Source: Megaleporinus macrocephalus (Eukaryota; Chordata; Actinopteri; Characiformes; Anostomidae). Taken from it: a stretch of 64,000 nucleotides of DNA. Shown one piece after another: positions 13,001 through 24,948 of this stretch (its first letter is position 1; every line of letters starts with the position of its first letter). The stretch spans positions 22,370,194 to 22,434,193 of the forward strand of contig CM038703.1 in the NCBI GenBank assembly GCA_021613375.1. The letters run 5' to 3'. Made by a program: the position numbers and the translations under genes. The notes under the pieces are model-generated. The model saw only the letters and a program-made list of their open reading frames with translations. It was not told the origin of the DNA and ran no database searches.

Positions 13001-16000
13001 GCTAGTTTGGCAGGGCTCGAAACGTCTTCTCTCCCTCGTCTTCTCCTCTCCCACAGCTTTTCCACCGCCTACCCCCAACCTTCGCGCACCTGCGAGGGTC
13101 CGGCTGACTGTGTACCGGGGTCCTGCCTGCTGCATGACCAGCACGAAAGCCACGGTTCGTTCAGCAGCTTCTTACAGACCACCGCAACCTCCCCCCGCTG
13201 CCCTGAAGCCCAGACAAGCGCTCTGTATCAACATTCCCCCACCGACTTAGAAAAACATATCCCTGCTTCTCCTTAAATAGACTATTAAAAAGAGATTTCC
13301 TGCTGACAGCACAGTGACAGGCCAAGATTCCACATAATTTACTAGCGATCTGTCAATTTTATCACCGTATTGATTTCAGCAGAGCATAAGGTGGCTGAAA
13401 GTGTACTCTTGTATCCTCAGAAAGAAACAGATTGGAAAGCAGTTTACTTTCTACCTACAAACAAGAATGTGACAGATTGTCACATGGAGTGTCTGGCCCC
13501 AGTTTAAAAAACAAAACAAAAAATAAAAAAACATTTTAGAGCCTTTAATGATTACAACAAAACCTGTTCTTAATACTACCCTTAAAATGTTACATTTCAT
13601 TGCATGTTTATTTTTTTCAATCATAGTATTCCAGCTTTTGATTTGTAACAGACAAATAGTTTCACATATTTATACATCCGCTTCCGTCCTGTAACATGAT
13701 AGTAGACAAGGAGACGGAGCAGTCTGACTGTACAGACAGTAGCAAGCTTAAAGCATCAATATTTCAATATTTCATGGTCAGTTTAATGTGTACTGGTTCA
13801 TTTATTACTAAATACGTTTAGCTATTTAAAAATAAATAAATAAACAATGAACATTTTAATAAAATTATACATGCACTTAATTTTTCAATGCTGATAGATG
13901 GGAAGATTAAGAAATGCAAGATTCGAGGTTTAAAAGCAATCATACTGATTTCACATACTGAAATGTATCTATGAATGTGGGTCATTGTAGTTGTTTTCCT
14001 TTATTTCTTATTAAAGACCTTCAAAGTGCTTTTCTCTTATAAAGGTAATCATATTCCTCAGCACTGAAGTGATGAACTGACTGATTTACTGAAAGTTTAC
14101 TGCTAACTTACTGATCCAAGTAACTCTGATGGACAAACTAAAATCTTGTTCACAAGTCAACAAGTTATTTCAATATTTCATATTTAGTGTGTAACTTGGC
14201 GACACTTGCACACTTCCCTTCACCAGAATAATGTTCAAATTTCAACAAATTAAACACAGATAAATTGTCAATACATTTTATATTATAGTGTGTCTCTTTT
14301 CTGCATTTACTTGGTCATGGCAATGCTTTTCCTTAGGCTAATATCATCATTAAGTAAATTTATAACAAAATGTCACGTTTAAAACAGTGAAATTAACATT
14401 TTGATTCTCAAGTCTCAAACTCCAAATTGTCAAAAAAAATCCACGAGTTTTCATGAGAAAATCTGACATCCTTTAAAAGCAATGCCATGTGAACAAAACA
14501 CTAAAATTACAAGCTAAATTGTTCTTTATTTTCCATCATTTTATCCACTGTTAAATTAAGAATTTTGTTTGTTAAAAATCTGCACTCACAGGTGAACTAA
14601 AGACATAAATAAGGTTTTACTCAATTAGGCGGTAAAAAAAAAGCTGGATGGTTTTATGAAATTGAAAGATCACTTGCTGATAAAAAATGTAACAAATATT
14701 TTACTTATTTTAGATGCAGACATTAATGGCCTAAATATATTCCTGCATTTAATAGCTAAAACTGTAAGCAAATGAAAAATAGTTATTGTCATTTTATCAT
14801 ATTTCATATATATGCAACGAAACAAGTTATGCATGTGAACAGCAAGAGACATAGTTAAGCCGGGCTTCCCTCCCAAGCAAGCATACAGACACGTTAGTTC
14901 AGTCCGTTTCCAAACAGGCTGTACGTTCATTTAATTCCTTCTAAAAGGAGAAAACCTCACTTGACTCCCATCTGGAAGCTAGTGTGCGGGTGGGTCTGTG
15001 CGGGACCTATGGGTCCCCGCTGAATAAAGCACTTAAACCCCACTCCTCTACCTTTCCACATCGGTAACGGAACACCACCCACATTTTCCTCAGTCCAATT
15101 TGATAAATCTAAAGAATAGCTCGATCCAATTGGATACGAGAGAACAAAACCGGTCTTTGTTTTTTAATAGCGCAGACATTTCATAAAAGCCATGCCCGTG
15201 CCTGCAGAAGCAGAAAATACATTAATCATTCCCTTCTCTGAAAGTTTTCATCCAAACAGCTTGTGGTGTGGGGGTAAAGAGAAGAGTAAAAGGATATACT
15301 CAAAAGTATAACTTCATATATTTAAAAGACGGCAAAGCAACGAGGCACTAGTGTTTTAATATGGGGGAAAGATGAAAAAAAGAAAAGAGGGCAAAAAGGA
15401 AAGAGAGAATGAGCATAACAGTAAGCATCACTCAAACAGACACTGGAAATGGGTACATATCATTGGGTTAGGCACCACCGACTGAACTTCCTACACCCTT
15501 AACATCGCTACATCGACTTCCATAAAGGAAGTTTTAGTGGTTGCTGAGGGCTGGCAATGGTTATTTCATTCCTCTGCTAAAGGCGGGCCTCCTCAGTACT
15601 GACGTACCTGGTTTATGGAATATGAATACCATGACTTTTGAGCTTTTTTTAGGCTTCTGTACAAACTTTACAATTATGTTCTGTTAAAAGAGGCCCATTT
15701 CCTTTTTTCCCTTAGTTTAACACGCCTCCAGCTCTTTGAAAGACATCTTTGGTAGCTTGAGGGAAAGAAACTTTCGATTTGTAGTGTTGTTGTCACTGAT
15801 CACATATTCAAATCAGAAGGCATACGCTGGTCAACTCTGTGGGGGTGTGAAACTAGACAGAACTGCGGGAATACTTGTTTACATTTAATGAAATAAATCT
15901 CATGTATTAGACTAGAATACATTTTTAAACTATTCACTATAACTATAACTGCTTTCGAGCTGAAAGATGCAAGGTGCAAAAAAAGGTTAAAAAGAAAAAG

Positions 16001-17247
16001 GTTAGCAACATCAGCTGAGGTACATTTCAAACCGCATCTGATATACTGTGGGTTTCAGTGGTCTGTGGTATGTGCATGGTGGTTTATTGATGATGCCATC
16101 ATGCTGACTAAAACACACAGGAATTCAGCAGCAACCATCCAATAATCCCATATAGACCTGTCACGAGACTTCTACACAACGTCTGCTTATCTTGGACTTC
16201 TGCTCAGTTGTGTATTACTACCCATGTAGCCTATTAACCGGTTCAGAGTTCAGTCAACAACTGATGTCACAAAAGCGATGCAAACATTTGTTTATGTTCC
16301 CTTGCAATCTAGGGCTAAATGGCAGTCTGACATCAAAGTCATATCTATTTTATTTATTTGATCGACAATATCAGCAGTGAAGGTGGGGTTGGCGGGTGTG
16401 GTTATTCTAGTGGAAGGCAAGACTATACTTTTCTGAGATGTGAAAAGGAGAAGAAAACCTAACAGCCTTGTTAATGGGTACATTTTTGTAAGGAACATAT
16501 GCCAAAATGGCCCCAATTTCTCAAAAAGAATATACAATGAAAAGTAAACTCATTTTTGAACCGGCAAGCAAATACAGGTTAGTTTACTTGTTCTCCCACA
16601 AGAGTAAATAGCTACTGAAGAAGAGGATTTAATCAGAGGTGGAAAAACGCCTACAAACTCTTGTCTTATTAGTTAAGCTTCAAAAAATATAAAAAATATA
16701 TATATGTGGACAAATGGTCACATTTTACTGACATATATGAACACTGATCAAATTGGCTTCTGTATCAGTCTCATTCTGCAGTACGTATGAATGACAACTT
16801 ATCAAAACAAAGTCTAAAATATAAATATCAGGTCAGAAAGACACGTTATTTATGTCCAGTCTAAGTAGTTTAGCAACCACACACACACACACACACTTAT
16901 ATGTTTAAAGCATTTGTCTCTGACAAAGTCACTTTGAATTACCATTTCAACAAAATCCACTTTGAGGACTGTCTATTTCCTGCCAGTACAGGAGCAGAAA
17001 GTTCTCCTCAAAAGCCTTTATAATTACTCTGTCACACCGTTCTATGTTTTAGTTATTCTGTGCTAAGCTAGAACTATGAAACTTTGCCAGATTCTAAGCA
17101 AAGTGGCAATAACTTGTTTGCACTTTCAGTACTGATCTCACATACGGTTTTTATACTGCATTGGATCAAAAACATTATCCCCCCTGTGAATAACAGAATA
17201 TTTAGAAATCCTATCACCTACAAATCTATACAGACATAACTTAGGCC

Positions 17248-17420
17248 ACCATAACAATGGCCTAGCAACACCATAGCAACAGCCTTGCAACACTTTAGTA
17301 ACCAGTCTGGATACCACAGGAAGGGCCTTAGTAACACCTCAGCAAAAATCTGGGATAACACAGTAACAGCAAAACAATCCTATACCAAACACATGCAAAC
17401 CTATAAAAAGGCAATGTTTT
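17248..17420. repeat. degenerate 'caaccatagcaac' repeat block
   Basis: Repeated short motifs of the type ccatagcaac / cctagcaacac / ccttgcaacac / ccttagtaacac form an old, diverged tandem-like block of a kind common in fish introns. Confidence 0.5.
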
Positions 17421-18204
17421 TTTACAAGCACAAGTTCTTTACAAAACTTTTTGAAATGGTGAAATGGTTTTTCAGACGGATAAAGAATGTGTTGTATACG
17501 ATTCTGTAAAGAACCACTCGAAATATGGTTCTATATCACACGAAAAAGGGTTCTTTTTGTTACAAACATAAAATTGTAACGGCAGCAGAGCTCCTTTTGG
17601 GTTATATGTCTAATGTATATGAGAATCTGTTTAATCTGCTTCGAAAGGAAAAGAGAGACTACAGCCCTGAGCATGGTGCCAAAGTAGGCGGCTAGTCTGG
17701 GATATCCAGCAGCTTTTGAACCACATTTCAGCTCGGGGTCCTCAGGACCACGCTGCTCAAAACTGATTTCTGGCTCAAAGATTTAATTCACATAGGCAAG
17801 AAATTACTTTTACTTCTATATGTATAGCTGGAGAGAAGGGCTGGGTGATCATTTCTGATGAAAAGTTCTCCTTCCTTGGAGGCATCTTGTCAATTTCTAG
17901 TGCCCGACTTCGCAGGGAGCAAGGGTATAAGGGAATAAGGAGAGGGAGAAACGGAGTGACAGCTGGAAAGAAAATCCTGTTAAATAAGAGGGATGGAGAA
18001 GGGAATAGTGCTCCTTCCAGTAGAAAGTCATTGGGCTTGTGGTTACAGAGTGGACTCCATAGCTAGTTCTGAGACAACAGAGGCACCTTGGTGTTGTCGG
18101 TTTTTCATGCTTTCAGGACATGATCAGGGTAACACCCCCCCACCCCCCCTTAAAAAGAGAGACAGCCCAGGCACGTCGTCTGCAGAACTGTTAAAATTCT
18201 TGCC

Positions 18205-18224
18205 TTTTTTTTTTTTTTTTTTTT
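18205..18224. repeat. poly(T) tract
   Basis: A run of about 20 T. It may be the tail of an old retroposed copy, but no element body is recognisable next to it. Confidence 0.8.
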
Positions 18225-19912
18225 GCAAACTGCCATCAGTTTGACTATAGATCCCATCTGGAAGCCATCAGAGCCCAGCACCTGGAGACAGCCCAATCAC
18301 AAAATTAAACTTAAGGATTACCAACATTTAGGGATGGAAGAAATAAAATTCACTTCCAGCCATGTGCGCTCCACTTTTTTTTTGAGCAGGTCTGATCATA
18401 ATTCCAGGCTTAAGACTAGTTTCGCTGTTAGCTCATGGGTTCTCGGGACACGTCACGCTGCAAATTGTCTTTGTTTTTCTTTCTAACGAAGAGAAAGCAA
18501 AGCAGCTTGCTTTAACCCTCAACCTGAAACAGGATTAGGTGGTGAGGTTTAAGAACGATATAATATTTTCTACAATAACAGTGACAAAATTTATAAGTAC
18601 ATATATTATATGATAAATCTTTGAGAACACATGTTTTTGATAGACCATACAAGACAGACACTGCATATGACTATCATAAGAAAGACATTAACTTTTCAGG
18701 AGAGGTGAAAAATATTCACATTTGGCACTTTTGGCTGAGACTGCTTTTGGTGTTAAAGTGTAACTTCCCGCCAATCTCTCTACACCCATTTTCTGTTTTG
18801 AAATATGCTCAAAGGGGGCGGGGGGGTATAAGGGGTTTTTGCTGCTTTGGGGCAAACGTGAACAGCGGGATGTGGTCCATTTAAAAACTATAAGGAGGCA
18901 TATTGAAAATTGCATGCTACTTTACTGCCACTCATTTATAATCACAGAACACCTAACAGGGATACACAAGGACAGAGAAATCGGTATCAGCTGATAAACA
19001 TCACAAAGCACAGCATTACGCCTGTACAGAGCGCCAGCAGGGAGAGCCGATGAACGCCAGATTCAGGCTCATTTTTACACACTTGTATAAATTGACAGAA
19101 ATACTGTGTTCAGCATTGCATAACGCTTGGTATAAGTTTACTGCCTTTCCACAGACTAGCTGAGTTTAAGCTGAAAGATATGCGCTGACTAAAATCTTAG
19201 TATAGTAACAATATCTAAGACAACTTGTCATCAGCATTTATCTGCTTATCTAAAAGACCTGGGGTCTTTCTGTGGGTTTTCGAGTTTCAGGCCCTTCTGT
19301 GGTGTCAATATGGCTTTAATTTGATGTAGTAGTGGCAAAATGCTGAGTGGCACACTGTGACATGCTGAAGACCTGAACCTTACTCAAGTCAAAGTATTAA
19401 TAGTAAAGTTTTCTTTCCTAACAGCTTGAGTACAAATGTATCAGGTCAAAAAACTACTTAAATATTGAGCAATTTACAGAACTGCAGTGGAACGTCTAAG
19501 TAAATTCAGAACCTACCAACAAGTTTGCACAGCTCTGGTTTTCTCTTTGAGATTCTGTGAAAGTCTCTATAATTAAAGGCTAATGCAACCGCAAAACGCT
19601 AACCTAAGCAGTAGGTCATGATGGTCAAAAAGTAGAATCTTCTATTCACTAATATACTTGACTAAGAGTAGACATTCTTGAATGTGATAAGTACAAATAA
19701 GAACAAGAAAATCAATCATATCAAGAGCAAAGTTAATCACTCAGAAATGACCTCAATAGCCAGGCTTGTTCTGTCCATCACTGGAAATTTCCACAACCAC
19801 CAACTATCCAGAGAAGCTGCTTTGGAAATGCTTACACAGATACTCACCTCTTGCACTGAAGAGCAAAACTGGTAAAAAGGGTTTTTTATTGCTAGTCAGC
19901 AGGTAGCAGAAA

Positions 19913-19930
19913 CAGCGCCCTCTATTGACC
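19913..19930 (-). promoter_or_regulatory. CTCF-like motif
   Basis: Read on the minus strand the site contains aatagagggcgctg, which fits the core of the vertebrate CTCF consensus. It sits in bop1 intron 3 between scx and hsf1. Motif match only; many such matches in fish lie in old repeats. Confidence 0.25.
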
Positions 19931-20078
19931 AGTGGCGATTACAACTACCAACTAACACAACAGCAATTTTTCATTCTGACAGTGTTGAATGTGGCATGAA
20001 CTGAGGTGTGAAAGGGGCTGATACAAAATTATAAATATGCTTCAAAAGGATGCTGAAACTGTATGGATGGGTGGGGGG

Positions 20079-20080
<2 letters not shown>

Positions 20081-20116
<36 letters not shown>
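20081..20116. repeat. (GT)n microsatellite
   Basis: Eighteen uninterrupted GT units. Confidence 0.95.
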
Positions 20117-20117
<1 letters not shown>

Positions 20118-21039
20118 CACTGGGGAGAACAAGCAGGGATGACGCTGTCATCATGTTCAGAGCTGATATAATGGAATTCTCTATATGCTCTTTCTACAAA
20201 CTGAGATTAAGACTAAAAAAATGCCCTGCCTTAAAAGGTATCTTGTTTAATGACTCCCGTACATACAAGCATCATTTTGTTTACAGTGACTCACTTATGT
20301 CACAGGGGAAAAAAATACTAATATAAACTATGTAATATTGTGGATCATGAGACATTCTTATATTGCTTTACACTAATGATATAAACTAAGACTGTCCAAA
20401 CTGCATGAGTCATCATCACTTGTCTCATAACCGCACAGATAGTAAAGTGCACGCGCTGGCACGTCAACACGAAAAAGTGACAATCATGACAATTATTGTA
20501 AATATGTCCACTCTGTGCAACAGTGGTATCAGTGGAGTTTTGCCAGTTTTAATATGCAAATATGTTTGCAAACATATGTTTGATAGAATTTCCTGCAGTA
20601 CAAACATTGAAGGAATGGTGGCAGTGAAGCAAGACACAACATTAGTCCCCTGGTAATATATATATATATAAATCCACATTACCATCCACGTCGTAAAGTA
20701 TTAACTGCCCTCACAGACAACTGCACTCCACAACGTTGCCTCTAAGACAACAACTTTATCCACCATCATGTTTGTTGATCCGTTTGACTCTGGACTGCCC
20801 TGTAGTGGATGTATTCCTTAACATCCATGCGATTGTCACAGATGTATGGAAGTAGGTGGACAGTGACCTCTACAGCTTTTAACACACATGTATTCATTTG
20901 TATGTAAAGCAAATGTGAAAGATGTACCAGTACGAAGTTAATCGTCCTTCCTTACTCATGCTATGCTACCACCTGCCTGTCGAAGATTCTCAAGATTTAC
21001 AAAATAAGAGTCCTTGTTCAAATTAACTTTAGCCCCTTA

Positions 21040-21600
21040 AGCACGCATGCACAAACACATTCATGTGGCCTTCGTCCCCTGCTACTGTGCGGAGCCCCCG
21101 GGCACGGCCGGGTCTTTTCGCGCAGTAGCTGCTCAGCGGCAGGAAGCAGCAGTCGCAGCCGGGAGCCAGGGTGCTTTTCTTCCCCCTCTCTCTTATTCCA
21201 CAATGTGTCTTCATTCATCTCGCCGAGCACATGGAAAAGCCATTGCGGGGGGAGAAAGCCCCCTTCCTGCCGACTAGGCCGCGGACAGGGGCTGCAGTTG
21301 CCCGTATTCCCCCTCCACTCCGCTAACAGGAAACGGCCCTTTATTACAAAGGAGGCGGAGGAGGGAGAAAAGCTTGAAACTAGGGATTTGAAAGTCTGGA
21401 ATTTTATTTGTAGACAACTTGTGCCGAGAGCCGAGAGGGACTCGGAGGCAATCCTATCTGCTCTCCCCAGGCAGGACAGAGGGGCTAATTTAACGAAGGC
21501 CAAACAGCACAAGACCTCCACCGCTCCATGTGCTGTGCACACGCAGTGGAAACAGCGGGAGAGTGCAGAAGAGTCCAGGACAGGCCATCTCTAATAAGAG
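21040..21600. promoter_or_regulatory. GC-rich non-coding island, candidate enhancer
   Basis: About 550 bp of clearly higher GC and complex, non-repetitive sequence inside an AT-rich intron. Long overlapping open frames on both strands (up to 174 codons) follow from low stop frequency. They show no domain, no splice sites and frame-independent composition. It is a reasonable candidate for a conserved scx or bop1/hsf1 cis-element. Conservation cannot be tested here. Confidence 0.35.
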
Positions 21601-24510
21601 CTGTCAGAGGAGCTAAAGACGAGACCTGGGGGTGTATTTCTCAAAGCAAGATTTCTTAGCAAACCAAATAACTTTAGTCCAAAGTCAAGCATGACGAATA
21701 AAAGAGGAGATACAATTCGCTCACATAAAACTATGACATGAGAACATACGGATACAGCTGACCAACCCACCAATCTCAGATCAAACAGAAGCTAGCAAAC
21801 AGTATCCTTGAATCCTTCGGAGAAGGAATCATAGCTTTCAATAACTTTTATCATTTCATCTCAGTAACAGACATTGAATATTGCTAATTGACACAGTTCT
21901 TTGGCAACAGCAGCAGCTAATGGTGCAATTCATTTAGCTCAAAAGATCAGGGAGCTGGGAATGATGTCACACCAGAATTGATCTTGTTCCAGTCAAACAT
22001 TCGGAAAACCAAAACGGTTGTTCTATTGGACTACAGTCAGTTTGCTTACTAGCTAGGTTCGCCATAAGCCAGTGTTAGCACAAACAGCTGATTGCTATGC
22101 ATTTTGCATTATTTTGTGAATACAAACATTGTAGCTGACATTCCTGACATGATAAATTTAATTAGACATAACTTGGCAAAAGTGTCAAGAGTATAATACT
22201 ACTGGTTTGACATGCGGTGCAGCCATCTTGGATTTTGAGGTAGGCTTGGTGAGGCTCTATGTTTTTCCAAGTAGGATTCCAGTCTTTTCTGGGGGCTTAC
22301 TTTTAGTTTTTTAAAGAAACTTGAAGGGATATTTTTCCCTACCATTTAGGTTCTGCTTCTCATAACCCAGGTAATTCCAAACACATTCACAGTGATGCTG
22401 AGGTCTGAAGTCTGGGGTGGTCAGTCTATTGTTCTGAAAACACTAGCAGTTTCTTTGTTTCACTTGCAAATTTTCTTCTTTTATTTCCTTTCCTCGGTGA
22501 CAGCTTCTTGGCAGCTATTTGTCCCTTCAAGAAGGATGGACACAAACAACTGTGAATTATTTCAGATCTGAAGCAAGATCTGGATCTTGATTTTGTCCCG
22601 TGTCTCAAGGATTGAAGCTTTAAGTACTGTTTATCTGATGGGAACAATTTTAGTTGTTAGGAGCCCCATTTTCCCCCAATAGTTTGTTGGACTCAGGAAA
22701 GTCTTGTTTTACTTATTTTCTTGGGACTTTCCCTTTTTTATAAAGGTATATTTCTCATATCATACCTCATATATCAGGAATATACCCTGAAAAATAAATA
22801 ACTTAATTAACAATCGCTTTGACTAGAAACAAATTAAAGGGTGTTCGACATTTGCACAGCATTTAAGGTACTGATGAAATTGGCTAAAATAGTGTTTGTG
22901 TTATTTACTCTATAGATGTTTAATATAAAAAACAGCTTTTGCAATGTGTCTTGCTAGAACTTAGCTGTGCAATTTACTAGCCACTCTTATTCCATGTACT
23001 ATAAAGTGGCAATGACAGGCAAGTAAAGATGCTTCCTTGTGCTGATTGGTGTAATGCTGCTCTTCCACATCAGTACAAGAATAACGTTATGACTCCCTTC
23101 ATGACTCCCTTCACCCCTGTTTTGTGATGAATTCCAGCATGGTAAATAATAGTGCCTCTGATGGCTGGGCTGGGGAAAAGCCCTGTAGCATGAGTACTGT
23201 TTAACTCTCAGGTCCTTCAGTACAGGGCTGATCTATTCCCTCAGGACCAAAGAATAGCAATCATTACTACACAAAAGCTAGAATTACTGATCCTAGGTCA
23301 TTCTTAATAGTGAGAAATCTGATATGTATAATCCCAGGTAAACCATGTTGGTCTCTGAATCCCGCACAGGCATACTAGGCCTGAGAAAAGAACCACCTGT
23401 AGGCCTACAAGTAGACAACCCCCCATTATGAGGCAGAGACAACCATGCTATCATTTATTTCGACTGTTTAACAAGCCACAGGTCTCCACAGACACAAGCT
23501 TTTAAAAAAACCATCAAGTACTTTTACAAACTAAATAAAGAAAGTGGTCATCATTCCAGTTGTGTTCAATGTGATTTTAAATGAGCGTTTAAACACTGCC
23601 CCCTCCCCACGCGCTCTCTCTGAAAGCAGGGACGTACCCAAAAACAATACCACTGCTAACAGAACATTCCTGGTCGGCAGGCCTGTGCCAAAAACAGTTT
23701 TGGATGGCTGACGTGTTTAGGTTGTATGGCCTGGCAAGTCCTCCAACCCTCGGTGTGCCAGGGTTCAATGATTTTCAATGGACCATTTAAATTAAAGAGC
23801 AGAGGGAAGAATTTTTTAATGGCTCCGCATGCAAATCTGAGAAGTCACAGAGCTCCTGGTAGTGAAAATAGGCCTACATCACACAACTCTAGAGGCCTCT
23901 ATAGAAAAAAGAATGAGGCAATCCAATACGCACTTTACAGAAACATGGTAACATCTGACAGACATGAGGGACCCGTTTCGGACGCAGCAGTTTAGCAATC
24001 TATATATCGTGGAAGAAGGCACTTTCCACTCCCTCCCTTTATGAGATATTACAAAACTACTATTCCAATAAATCTAACAACTAGTACAATTAATTTATCA
24101 TTACCCTTTAGTGTGTTTTATAAAACAGTATTCTCCTCGCAGTGCCACTTTAATGCGACAGCCTATGCATGAAACTTACTGAATGAGTTTCTAGAACAAC
24201 TGTGCATTTGTTGTCATTTACAGAGGAACAAAAAATGTTGAGCTTTACTACACACCTCTTTCATATTTTAGATATCAGATCAGTGACTTGTACAAGACAA
24301 GACAAGCCAACTCACAAACTCTTGCCACACAGCTTTGATGAGCCCAGAACAGGCTGTACAATGCCACTGAGTGATTTCCATATTGTACCCAAATTATACT
24401 TTCATTGTGCATAGAGATTAAAATCAGACGACTGCAAGTCAAATGGGCCTTTTAAAGCAAACCAGAAGCACTCAAACAAACCACAGTAACAGAGGCAGGT
24501 GTTCAAATAC

Positions 24511-24948
24511 TAGGGGTGGGAATCACCAAAGGCCCCAAGATAAAATATTATATGACATGATATTACTGTGACCCTACTCTGATATTATAGCATATGTTAC
24601 GATAACAAACTGAGATTTATTACATTTTTCAACTGCAGATACAACCACTAGATTTTGTAGGCAATCTCAGCAACTTTTGCTCCAGTATGACTTTTGTGTG
24701 AAGTTTGGAACACGTGTTTCTTGCAACACTCCTTGCAACTCACAAGTGTCATACCCATGTGCTTTATTCCAAAACAACCAAGACGTTTGACTTAAACACA
24801 GACAATGCATTTATGATTTCTTCCACAAATGCCTCCATTTTTTTAGTGTTGACTTTCGCTGACCCCATCATATTACATGGAGATGGGCATACAAAATACT
24901 GTGATAATATCAAGATAATATGCTGTAGCAATTTTTTACCCACCCCTA
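24511..24948. mobile_element. non-autonomous hAT-like element (438 bp)
   Basis: It begins taggggtggg and ends cccaccccta, giving inverted ends. The flanking 8-mers tcaaatac and ttaaataa agree at 6 of 8 positions, as expected for an aged 8-bp hAT target duplication. The interior is AT-rich and non-coding. Family assignment is from end structure only. Confidence 0.5.

Noticed and set aside
21018..21542. 174-codon open frame on the minus strand (and a 129-codon one on the plus strand)
   Set aside because: Both overlap the same GC-rich block, have no recognisable domain, and show no supporting splice sites or conserved motif. Low stop density in GC-rich DNA explains them.
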